Assembly: GCF_001905545.1 (NCBI RefSeq)
Contig: NZ_LIPD01000007.1
Span: forward strand, 62,001 to 126,000
From: Streptomyces sp. CB02056
Lineage (GTDB): Bacteria; Actinomycetota; Actinomycetes; Streptomycetales; Streptomycetaceae
Reading direction: 5' to 3'
Length of the DNA stretch: 64,000 nt
The stretch's first letter is position 1. Every line of letters starts with the position of its first letter. A model generated the notes under the pieces. It was not told the origin of the DNA, searched no databases, and saw only the letters and a program-made list of their open reading frames with translations. A program made the position numbers and the translations under genes. Shown here piece after piece: positions 8,048 to 15,560 of this stretch.

Positions 8048-9373
8048 TCACAGCGCGGCTTCCGCCCCGGGTTCGAGCTCGAACTCGGCGTCGTCGGCGT
8101 CGTAGTCGTACAGCTCCGCGTACCGACCCCAGTCGATGGCGGTCTCCAGCTGCCGTCGCGCGCCGACCGGGTCGAAGCCGCGCCGCAGCAGGTCGAGGAA
8201 GAGGCCCTCGCGCAGGGTGTGGTCCTCGGTGGCCGCCAGGGACTGGACGATGGCGCGCACCAGCGGGGCACGGCGGGCGGCCAGCCGGGCGAAGAGCTGC
8301 TTGCTGGCGAGGATGTCGGCGGCCGCGAACTCCCGGCCGACGCCGGTGACCGCGATCCGGCCGGCCATGGTGGTGGCCAGGCCCAGCAGGACGGCGGCGT
8401 CCACGATCGGCAGGAGGTCGTCCACCTCGAAGTTGAGCTCGTCGGCGATCTCCGCGAGGCTCTCCTCCCCGCCCATCGCGAGCAGGATCTCCAGCAGGCC
8501 GGCGAGGCCGCCCACGCTCGCCTGCGGCAGCGGGACGGTGATCGGGGTCTCGACCGGACGGGCGGCCGGTCCGGCGCCGGCAGCCGTGCCCTCCTCCCGC
8601 CCGGTGAGGATGCCGTAGACCGTGTCGACCAGCGCCTCGAACTGCGGGGTGCGGCGGTCGCGGGGCCGGGTCAGGTCCACCGTGAGTTCGGCGCGGATCC
8701 GACCGGGGTTGGAGGAGAGCACCAGGATCCGGTCGGCGAGCAGCACCGCCTCCTCGATGTTGTGGGTGACGATCAGGATCGCCTTGACCGGCGCCTCGTG
8801 CCCTTCCCACAGGCCCACCAGCTCGGAGCGCAGGTTCTCGGCGGTCAGCACGTCCAGCGCGGAGAACGGTTCGTCCATGAACAGCGCGTCCGGCTCGACC
8901 ACCAGGGCCCGGGCGAACCCGACCCGCTGCCGCATGCCTCCGGACAGCTCCTTGGGGTAGGCGCCCTCGAAGCCGTCCAGCCCGATCAGGTCGATCGCGT
9001 CCAGCGCCCGCCGGCGCCGCTCCTCCTCCCCCACCCCGCGGGCCCGCAGGCTGAGTTCGACGTTCTGCTGGACCGTCAGCCACGGCAGCAGCGCGAACGA
9101 CTGGAAGACCATCGCCACCCCGGGGTTGGCGGCGGTGAGCGGATCGCCCCGGTAGGAGACGGTGCCGGACGACGGGGCGATCAGGCCGGCCAGGCAGCGC
9201 AGCAGGGTGGACTTGCCGGAGCCGGACTTGCCGAGCAGGGCGACGATCTCGCCCTCGACCAGGCGCAGGCCGATGTCCTCCAGCACCGGCAGGGCCCGCC
9301 CGTCGGGGGTGGTGAAGGTCTTGGTCACGCCGACCGCCTCGACGATCGGGGTGTGGACGGTGCTGGTGGTCAT
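8048..9373 (-). CDS. ABC transporter ATPase with AAA-associated C-terminal domain
   Basis: A 441-aa ATPase of the nitrate/sulfonate/bicarbonate group. Residues 1-260 are the nucleotide-binding domain: Walker A GKSGSGKST, signature LSGGMRQR, Walker B ALFMDEP, switch His in THN. The C-terminal about 150 residues are the extra domain found in ATPases paired with double-length permeases. The ATG at 9373 has GAGGGAG upstream. It lies downstream of the permease gene with a 92-nt purine-rich repeat between them. No substrate-binding protein gene is adjacent, so the substrate is open. Confidence 0.9.
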   Translation of the reverse strand: MTTSTVHTPIVEAVGVTKTFTTPDGRALPVLEDIGLRLVEGEIVALLGKSGSGKSTLLRCLAGLIAPSSGTVSYRGDPLTAANPGVAMVFQSFALLPWLTVQQNVELSLRARGVGEEERRRRALDAIDLIGLDGFEGAYPKELSGGMRQRVGFARALVVEPDALFMDEPFSALDVLTAENLRSELVGLWEGHEAPVKAILIVTHNIEEAVLLADRILVLSSNPGRIRAELTVDLTRPRDRRTPQFEALVDTVYGILTGREEGTAAGAGPAARPVETPITVPLPQASVGGLAGLLEILLAMGGEESLAEIADELNFEVDDLLPIVDAAVLLGLATTMAGRIAVTGVGREFAAADILASKQLFARLAARRAPLVRAIVQSLAATEDHTLREGLFLDLLRRGFDPVGARRQLETAIDWGRYAELYDYDADDAEFELEPGAEAAL

Positions 9374-9380
9374 CGCGCTC

Positions 9381-9468
9381 CCTCGGTCCTCGGCCTCTCG
9401 GTCCCTCTGTCTCGCCGTCCCGCTGTCTCGCCGCCCCTCGGTCTCTCGGTCCCTCGGCCCCTCGGTCA
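9381..9468 (-). repeat. Degenerate purine-rich tandem repeat
   Basis: On the coding strand the gap between permease stop and ATPase start is built of imperfect units resembling GACCGAGGG and GGCGAGACA, about 9 nt each and roughly nine in number. Several units look like ribosome-binding sites. It may be simple sequence expansion; an effect on the ATPase translation rate is possible but not shown. Confidence 0.55.
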
Positions 9469-11214
9469 GAGTGCGTAGCGGGTGTCGGCGATCCGGTAGA
9501 GCCTGCGCCACAGCAGGCGGTTGAGGGCGACGACGTAGATGCTCATGACGCTGATCCCGACCAGGATCCTCGGGAAGTCGCCGGTGGCGGTGGCGGCGGT
9601 GATGTAGGCGCCGAGCCCGGTCGCGGTCAGGTGGTGGGATCCGTAGTCGACGACCTCGGCGACGATCGAGGCGTTCCACGCGCCGCCCGCCGCGGTGATC
9701 CCGCCGGTGACGTAGTACGGGAAGACCGCCGGCAGGATGAACGCGCGCCAGCGCAGCGTCCCGCCCACCCCGAAGCCGGTCATCGCCTCGCGCAGGTCGG
9801 AGGGGATCGCGTAGGCGCCGGCGATGACGTTGAACAGGATGTACCACTGCGCGCCCAGGGCCATCAGCAGCACCGCGCCGACGTTCAGCGAGATGCCCAC
9901 CGCCACGAAGAGCACCGTGGCGAAGGGGAAGAGGAAGTTCGCGGGGAAGCTCGCCAGCACCTGCACCACCGGCTGGGCGAAGCGGGTGACCTTGGGGTTC
10001 ATGCCGATCCACACGCCGATCGGCACCCACACCACGGTCGCCGCGACGAGCAGGACCACGACCCGGCCGAAGGTGACCGCGCCCAGCCACAGGGCGTGCA
10101 CGAACTCGCCCAGCCCGACCGTGGCGTCGACGTAGTCGAGGGCCCGCCAGGTGCCGAGCAGCACCACGGCCGTCACCGCGCCCGCGAAGAACACGTCCCC
10201 GGTCCGCTCGCGCGCCGCCGGAGGGGCCAGCGGGTGCTCGGCCAGGCCGAAGGCCCGGGTGCCGCGGTCGAGCGCCGTGCCGACCGGCCGCAGCGGCCGT
10301 CCGAGCAGCTCCGGCACGCTGGAGCGGCGCAGGAGGTCCAGCACGGCGCTGCGGGGCCGCTCGGCGGCCTCCGACTCCTCCACCCGGAACCGCTCCGACC
10401 AGGCCACCACCGGCCGCCAGAACAGCACGTTCACCCCGACCACCATCACGACCATCACCGCGATCGCGATGCCCACCTTCCCCAGGTCCCCCTCCTGGAT
10501 CGCGGCGGCGGCGTAGGACCCGATGCCCGGCAGGGCGTACTGGTGCCCCAGGACCCTGATCGACTCGGACGCGGCGAGGAAGAACCACGCCCCGCCGAAG
10601 CTCATCATCCCGTTCCACACCAGCGGGATCATCCCGCCCGGCACGTCCAGCTGCCAGAACCGCTGCCACTTGGTCAGCCGCATCACCCGGGACGCCTCGT
10701 CCAGTTCCCCGGGCTGGCTGGTCAGCGAGGCGTAGAAGGCGAACGTCATGTTCCACGCCATCGACGTGAAGATCGCGAAGATCGACGCGCACTCCAGCCC
10801 CAGCGTGGAACCGGGGAAGAGGTTGATGAACGCGGTCACGGTCACCGACAGGAACCCCAGCACGGGCACCGACTGGAGGACGTCCAGCACCGGCAGCAGC
10901 ACCTTCTCCGCCCGCCGCATCCGGGCCGCGGCCGTGGCGTAGACGAAGGTGAACAGCACGGAGACGACGAGCCCCACGAACATCCGCAGCAGGGACCGCA
11001 CCGCGTAGTACGGCAGGTCCGACGGGTCGGTCGACACCGTGGACGGCGCCTGCTCCGGCAGGAACGGCGCGTCCAGCGACGGGGCCAGCCGCAGCAGGCC
11101 GTACAGCAGCCCCACCAGCGCCGCCGTCACCAGCACGTCCACCCAGCGCAGTGCCGGGCGCCGCCACACGCCGCGGGAAGGGAACCCGCCCTCGCCCGAC
11201 ATCCGCACCACCAT
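9466..11214 (-). CDS. Double ABC permease (two fused membrane halves)
   Basis: A 582-aa membrane protein made of two BPD_transp_1 permease units in tandem, about residues 50-300 and 340-580. Each unit has the EAA-type cytoplasmic loop (for example DEASRVMRLTKWQRFWQLDVPG shortened to EASRVMRLTKW, and LREAMTGFGVGGT). It partners the ATPase downstream. The start at 11214 has AGGGGC about 7 nt upstream; ATG 11202 is an alternative. No periplasmic/extracytoplasmic binding protein gene is adjacent, which is common for this fused type. The substrate is unknown, with nitrate, sulfonate or taurine-like anions the family precedent. Confidence 0.88.
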   Translation of the reverse strand: MVVRMSGEGGFPSRGVWRRPALRWVDVLVTAALVGLLYGLLRLAPSLDAPFLPEQAPSTVSTDPSDLPYYAVRSLLRMFVGLVVSVLFTFVYATAAARMRRAEKVLLPVLDVLQSVPVLGFLSVTVTAFINLFPGSTLGLECASIFAIFTSMAWNMTFAFYASLTSQPGELDEASRVMRLTKWQRFWQLDVPGGMIPLVWNGMMSFGGAWFFLAASESIRVLGHQYALPGIGSYAAAAIQEGDLGKVGIAIAVMVVMVVGVNVLFWRPVVAWSERFRVEESEAAERPRSAVLDLLRRSSVPELLGRPLRPVGTALDRGTRAFGLAEHPLAPPAARERTGDVFFAGAVTAVVLLGTWRALDYVDATVGLGEFVHALWLGAVTFGRVVVLLVAATVVWVPIGVWIGMNPKVTRFAQPVVQVLASFPANFLFPFATVLFVAVGISLNVGAVLLMALGAQWYILFNVIAGAYAIPSDLREAMTGFGVGGTLRWRAFILPAVFPYYVTGGITAAGGAWNASIVAEVVDYGSHHLTATGLGAYITAATATGDFPRILVGISVMSIYVVALNRLLWRRLYRIADTRYAL

Positions 11215-11424
11215 CCGAAGCCCCTGGTCACCGCCGTCCGCGCCACTGAACCACGCCCGACCCGCCGGACCGCCCATCCCCGGGCACGCGACGGGACCGC
11301 TCACCGGCACGGACCAATGCCCCGGGCCCGGGCCCGGTGGTGTCTCAGGCCGCGAGGCCGACGTCGAGGACCCGGGCGGCACCGGCGGGGCGATAATTCC
11401 GGCCGCTCTCCGCTGCCCGCCTGT

Positions 11425-11541
11425 TAGGCTCCGCGGGTGTTCATCGTGATGTTCATCTGACGGTCCTGGGTCCCTCCCGCCCAGGTTCTGATCCGTCGAG
11501 GGTGCGGTTCCGCATGCCCTCCGGACTTCGATCACCGTCAG
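11425..11541 (+). promoter_or_regulatory. Structured leader (possible attenuator) of the MFS gene
   Basis: A -10 box TAGGCT (11425-11430) is followed 7 nt later by GTG 11437, the start of a seven-codon ORF. An outer helix CTGACGGT (11457-11464) with ACCGTCAG (11534-11541) encloses two hairpins: CCTGGG/CCCAGG (11465-11470 with 11480-11485) and GAGGGTGCGG/CCGCA-CCCTC (11498-11521, extended by TCCG/CGGA). The outer helix begins inside the stop codon of the small ORF, so a ribosome halted there would block it. This is the layout of ribosome-controlled attenuation; function is inferred. Confidence 0.55.
11437..11460 (+). CDS. Seven-residue leaderless leader peptide
   Basis: GTG TTC ATC GTG ATG TTC ATC TGA encodes fMet-Phe-Ile-Val-Met-Phe-Ile. 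It starts 7 nt after a TAGGCT box, so it would be translated from the 5' end of the transcript. Its stop overlaps the 5' arm of the leader's outer helix. See the leader entry for the proposed role. Confidence 0.45.
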   Translation: MFIVMFI

Positions 11542-11592
11542 ACGTCGGCGGCCGCGCACACGACTCCGGCCGCGCATCATCGGAGCCTCCTC

Positions 11593-12804
11593 ATGCTCGC
11601 AGTGCTTCTCCTTCCCGGCGCGCTTCGCGCCTTCCTCCCCGCCCTGGTCGCCCGGTCCGCCCTGGCGATGGGCGGCCTGGCCCTCCTGCTCGCCGTCCAG
11701 GCCAGTACGGGTTCGTACTCCCAGGCCGGCTTCGCCACAGCGACGTTCGGGATCGCCAACGTCGTCGCCGCCCCCTGGCGCGCCCGGGCCGTCGACCGGC
11801 TCGGGCAGCGGATCGCGCTCACCGCCATGGCGGCAGGCCAGGCCTCGGGGTTCGTCGCCCTCGCGCTCATCGCGGGAACCGAAGGCGTCCCGGATGCCTG
11901 GTTCCTCGTCCTCGGCGCGGTGGTCGGCCTGACCGCGCCGCCCCTGGGAGCCGCGATGCGGATGATCTGGGCGTCGCTCACGACCGCCGGTGACCAGCGG
12001 ACGAAGGCGTTCAGCATCGACGCGGTCTGCGAGGAACTCCTCTTCGTCGGCGGTCCCGTCGTCATCACCGCGGTCATCGTGGCCACGTCTCCCGCCACCG
12101 GACTCTGGGTGACCGCCGCCACGGTCTTCCTCGGCACCGCGGCGATGACGTCCAGCGCGTCGTCGGGGGCGCTGCGCGGAACCGGAGGGGGTGTCGCGCG
12201 GGGTGACCGCCCGCTCCAGCAGCCGGGATTCGCACGGGTGTTGACCGTCCTCGTGGGCGTCGGCGGCGTGCTCGGCGTCGCGGAGATCGCGGCGCCGGCC
12301 GTCGCCGCGCAGCGTGACGCCGTCGCGGCCTCGGGCTGGCTCCTGGCGGCCTTCGCCGGCGGAAGCGCCCTCGGCGGGTTCCTCTACGGGCAGCTGAAGC
12401 TCACGTCGGGCATCGGCGCGAGGCTGTTCACCCTGTGCACCGGCATGGGGCTCGCCGCGGTGCTCGTGTCCCAGCTGCACCCGCTCGGTCTCTTCGCCGT
12501 GGGCCTCGCCCTCGTCGGCCTCTTCCTCGCCCCCTCCCTCATCACCGGGTACCTCATCGCCGACACCGTCGTCCCGGAGTCCGGCCGGACGGAGGCGTCG
12601 ACCTGGATCAACACCTCCGTGAACCTCGGCGCCTCGCTGGCGTCCGCCGCGGCCGGAGTCGTCATCGACAGGTCCGGCGGCTGGTTCGCCCTCCTGCTCA
12701 TGGGAGCGATCGCTCTCGCTCTCGCCACGGCCGCGCCGTTCGCACGACTGCGCGAGATGGAGCGGCCTGCGGCCCCCGCTCCCGATCGTTGCGAGAACGG
12801 CTGA
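11593..12804 (+). CDS. MFS transporter
   Basis: A 403-aa major facilitator with about 12 hydrophobic segments. The loop between helices 2 and 3 carries APWRARAVDRLGQR, the usual G-x-x-x-D-R-x-G-type signature in divergent form. GGAG lies 7 nt before the ATG. Such actinomycete proteins mostly act as proton-driven drug or metabolite exporters. The 170-nt structured leader suggests it is switched on under translation stress, as with inducible efflux pumps; that is inferred. It converges on the methyltransferase gene with a strong terminator between. Confidence 0.82.
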   Translation: MLAVLLLPGALRAFLPALVARSALAMGGLALLLAVQASTGSYSQAGFATATFGIANVVAAPWRARAVDRLGQRIALTAMAAGQASGFVALALIAGTEGVPDAWFLVLGAVVGLTAPPLGAAMRMIWASLTTAGDQRTKAFSIDAVCEELLFVGGPVVITAVIVATSPATGLWVTAATVFLGTAAMTSSASSGALRGTGGGVARGDRPLQQPGFARVLTVLVGVGGVLGVAEIAAPAVAAQRDAVAASGWLLAAFAGGSALGGFLYGQLKLTSGIGARLFTLCTGMGLAAVLVSQLHPLGLFAVGLALVGLFLAPSLITGYLIADTVVPESGRTEASTWINTSVNLGASLASAAAGVVIDRSGGWFALLLMGAIALALATAAPFARLREMERPAAPAPDRCENG

Positions 12805-12859
12805 CGATCCCGTTGGCGTCACCGACGCCGACACCGGGTCCGGACCGGCCACGACGAGC

Positions 12860-12893
12860 GACGAGGCCGCAGCCCGGGAGCTGCGGCCTCGTC
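12860..12893. terminator. Bidirectional terminator
   Basis: GACGAGGCCGCAG (12860-12872) and CTGCGGCCTCGTC (12881-12893) form a perfect 13-bp stem with an 8-nt loop, midway between the convergent MFS and methyltransferase genes. Confidence 0.8.
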
Positions 12894-12908
12894 ACGGTGA
12901 GGAGCGTT

Positions 12909-13802
12909 TCAGTGCCGAACGCCGCCGTGGCACAGCCGGGCGGTGTGGACGGTGTCGGCCGTGAGGTAGAAGGCGTCAGGACGTCCGAGGATGCCCGCGG
13001 ACGTGTCGCTGTCCAGGAGCTGCTCCAGCGTTGCGCGGTCCTCCGGATCCAGCCGGTCACCGATCCGGTCGCGCAGCCGGGTCAGACGCAGGTGCAGGTA
13101 CTCCCGCGCCGACATCCCGAGGGGGGACGTGAGATCGGTGAAGAAGCTGCGCGTCCCGCTGGGGACGAGCCCGGCACGGGCGAGCATGGCCGGCCAGTCC
13201 TCCACCGTCGCGGCCGCGCCCGGCAGTTGGTCGCGCATCGCGCCGAAGGCATCCTCGGCGGCCGCGTCCAGGCGGGCCTGCAAGCCCGGACGCCCCGTGC
13301 CGATGTCGCGGGGCAGGAAGCGCGGGGGAAGCCCGCTCTCGGCGACGGCGAGGAGCCCGCCCGGCCGCAGGCAGGCGACCAGGGAGCGCAGTGCCGCCTG
13401 CTGGTCCCCCACCTGCTGGACGCCGTGACGGCTCCAGATCAGGTCGGCGGCACCCAGCGCGTCGAACTCGCCGCTGATGTCCGTCAGTTGAGTGACGACG
13501 CGGTCCGCCACCCCCTGAGCCGCCGCACGCGAACGGACCTGCTCCAGGAGGCCGGGCGACCGGTCGACGGCTACGACCTCGGCGTCCGGGAAGGTGCGCG
13601 CCAACAGGCAGGTCACCACGCCCGGCCCGCTGCCGACGTCCAGCACCCGGTGGACGGGGGCGTGTCCGCCGCCGCCGATCCGCAGCAGACCCCGCAACCA
13701 CTCCACGGCCCGCAGGAGAGCGGGGGCGTGCACGCCGGCTTCGCGTTCCCGGAGCGCGCCGGAGGCGTCCCACCCGAGGTCCTGGTCGTGCTGCGGGTTC
13801 AT
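12909..13802 (-). CDS. SAM-dependent methyltransferase
   Basis: A 297-aa class I methyltransferase. SAM motif VLDVGSGPGVV lies at about residue 48, then VVAVDRSPG and a later RPGGLLAVAES strand, as in small-molecule methyltransferases. The ATG at 13802 overlaps a short ATG reading MDS-stop; GAAGGAAGG lies 11 nt upstream. It is the last gene of a likely DUF1349-thioredoxin-methyltransferase group on this strand, 40 nt after the thioredoxin. The substrate is unknown. Confidence 0.82.
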   Translation of the reverse strand: MNPQHDQDLGWDASGALREREAGVHAPALLRAVEWLRGLLRIGGGGHAPVHRVLDVGSGPGVVTCLLARTFPDAEVVAVDRSPGLLEQVRSRAAAQGVADRVVTQLTDISGEFDALGAADLIWSRHGVQQVGDQQAALRSLVACLRPGGLLAVAESGLPPRFLPRDIGTGRPGLQARLDAAAEDAFGAMRDQLPGAAATVEDWPAMLARAGLVPSGTRSFFTDLTSPLGMSAREYLHLRLTRLRDRIGDRLDPEDRATLEQLLDSDTSAGILGRPDAFYLTADTVHTARLCHGGVRH

Positions 13803-13842
13803 GAGTCCATGCCTTCCTTCGTGGGTCGGTCCGGGTCCGCGC

Positions 13843-14184
13843 TCAGCGGAGGAAGGGGGCGAGCTGGCGCTCCAGAACCGGCTTCGGCGCGGCACCCGTC
13901 CACGCCGTCGAGACGGCGCCGTCGGCGTAGACCACGAAGGCGGGGATCGACGTGACCCCGTACCGCTCCGCCAGTCCGGGCTCCTCGTCGACGTTGATCT
14001 TGACGACGTCCAGGACACCCGCGTGCTCGGCGGCCAACGCCTCGACGATGGGAGTGACCCTGATGCACGGCCCGCACCACGCGACCCAGAACTGGACCAG
14101 GACGGGGTGCTCCGCCTTCAACACGCGGGCGGGGAAGGTCTGTTCGGTGACACTCTCCACGAAGCGGGTGGACTTTGCGGCCAT
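13843..14184 (-). CDS. trxA: Thioredoxin
   Basis: A 113-aa cytosolic thiol-disulfide oxidoreductase with the canonical active site WCGPC (residues 36-40) and the cis-Pro motif SIPAF. No signal peptide is visible. Residues around the site (QFWVAWCGPCIRVTP) match standard thioredoxins except Ile/Arg after the second Cys, where Lys/Arg-Met is more usual. It is 40 nt upstream of the methyltransferase. The 192-nt upstream gap holds an AT-rich patch on this strand (14310-14340) and a near-palindrome TTCCTGA-C-TCAGGGAA (14335-14350) that may be regulatory. Confidence 0.93.
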   Translation of the reverse strand: MAAKSTRFVESVTEQTFPARVLKAEHPVLVQFWVAWCGPCIRVTPIVEALAAEHAGVLDVVKINVDEEPGLAERYGVTSIPAFVVYADGAVSTAWTGAAPKPVLERQLAPFLR

Positions 14185-14376
14185 GGCGGGGCTCTCCTCT
14201 TCCGGTGCGTTCGCGCACGAGCGCCGCTCCCGGCGGGACCGGACCGGGACCGGGGCGGCGCTCGAACCTCAGCTCCGAGGGTGCGCCCGCAATCGCGGAG
14301 GCGGCAAACAGACTTGCCGTTTTCGCAAATATGCTTCCTGACTCAGGGAAAGTGCGGGGGCCGGGGCACGTTCGGT

Positions 14377-14979
14377 CTACGCCGCGCCCGGGTCGTGGAG
14401 CGACGCGTCGGCGGGCCCCTGACGGAAGCCGGTGAACCGTACCTGCAGGCCCTCGCGCTGCGGGGAGCAGCAGAAGGGGCCGGCTGATGCCACCGCCTCC
14501 GGTGCCAGCGGGGCGAGCCGGACCATGCGCCACGGGTCGTCGTCGCGGCGGGCCCGGATCGTCAGGGCATCGCCGACGCGGCTGGCCCGGACGGTGATGC
14601 GGCGCCCGCTCCAGTCGGGCACAGGGGCCAGGGACCAGTCCGACTGCCCGCGGGTGACGACGGCGCCCAGGTGCGGGACGCCGTCCGTCATCTCCACGCC
14701 GGCCTTGATCCACGTCCGCTCGTCCACCCGGACCATGAGTCCGGCCTGGTCGTAGAGGGCGTCGAAGTCGGCGACGAAGGTCACTTCGACGGCGCTGGCG
14801 TCCGGCAAGGGGGTCAGCAGCGCGTGCCCGTCGTCCCGGACGAAGCCGTAGCTGGTGGTGCGCCAGAAGTCGCTGCGGTCCCGGGTGGTGACGAGCAGCC
14901 CGGAGCCGTCGTGGACGGCGTCCAGCGGAGGGTTGAGCCAGGTCGCGTCGTCCCAGCCGATGGTGTGCTGATCGCTCAT
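14377..14979 (-). CDS. DUF1349 (concanavalin-fold) protein
   Basis: A 200-aa protein of the DUF1349 family, a beta-sandwich related to carbohydrate-binding lectin folds. Family landmarks are YDQAGLMVRVD, TWIKAGVE, HLGAVVT and SDWS. No signal peptide is seen, so it is cytosolic. Yeast and bacterial relatives are called regulation-of-enolase-like, but the activity is undefined. It leads the group with thioredoxin and methyltransferase. Confidence 0.82.
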   Translation of the reverse strand: MSDQHTIGWDDATWLNPPLDAVHDGSGLLVTTRDRSDFWRTTSYGFVRDDGHALLTPLPDASAVEVTFVADFDALYDQAGLMVRVDERTWIKAGVEMTDGVPHLGAVVTRGQSDWSLAPVPDWSGRRITVRASRVGDALTIRARRDDDPWRMVRLAPLAPEAVASAGPFCCSPQREGLQVRFTGFRQGPADASLHDPGAA

Positions 14980-15369
14980 GTCTCTGCTTCCGTTGTGCGG
15001 GTGGGGCGCTCGGTCGGTGTTCGTCGGCCCCGGACTCCTCCGCGCCCGTCGACACGAGGGGAACCCGTCGCGCGGCGGGCGTCTACGGGTGGTGGCGGGC
15101 GTCGGCGTGGCGTCCCGTCAGCAGGCACCCGGGGGCCAGGAGGATGCCGGCCCCACCGCGCCCGTGCCGGACACCGGCCGCCCCCGGCCAGGGTACTGGC
15201 CAGGGTTCGACACTGGCTCGACGGGCCCGTGGTCCCGGGATCGTGGTCGGTGGACGCCGCACGGCTTCCACGGCCGCGAAGGAGCTGACGGGGGTGGGGC
15301 CTGTTGGCAGGGGCTTCCGGCGTCGGCACGACCGCCCTGGGGCCCGCACGCCGACCAGCGCCGGGCGCC

Positions 15370-15540
15370 TTGCCGGCCTGCCGGAACCACGGGTGGACGG
15401 GCTCCGCGACGACGACGCCCGGACGTTGCTCGACTCGATGCCGCCCGGTCCGGTGCACCCCCGCGTGCGGGACGCGATCGTCGTCGAAGCACGCGTCAAC
15501 CCGCCGGCGCTGCGGGAGCTGCCGCGCGGTGGGAACGAAA
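15370..15540 (+). pseudogene. Fragment of a LAL-type LuxR ATPase domain
   Basis: The reading frame upstream of the LuxR gene at 15561 contains GLPEPRVDGLRDDDARTLLD, PGPVHPRVRDAIVVEA and ELPRG. These align with an internal stretch of the second LAL protein in this window (GLADADARALLD, PGPVDARVRDRIVAE, ELPRG at about 22,560-22,720). This is an about 55-residue piece of another LAL gene, in frame with but outside the likely start of the intact one. The rest of the gap 14980-15560 shows no gene. Confidence 0.6.
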
Positions 15541-15560
15541 TCAGGAAGGGGCAAGGGGAC

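Noticed and set aside
15144-15560. Starting the first LAL regulator at the earliest in-frame start
   Set aside because: The upstream residues are low-complexity followed by a misplaced piece of another LAL protein; a good ribosome-binding site lies at 15561.
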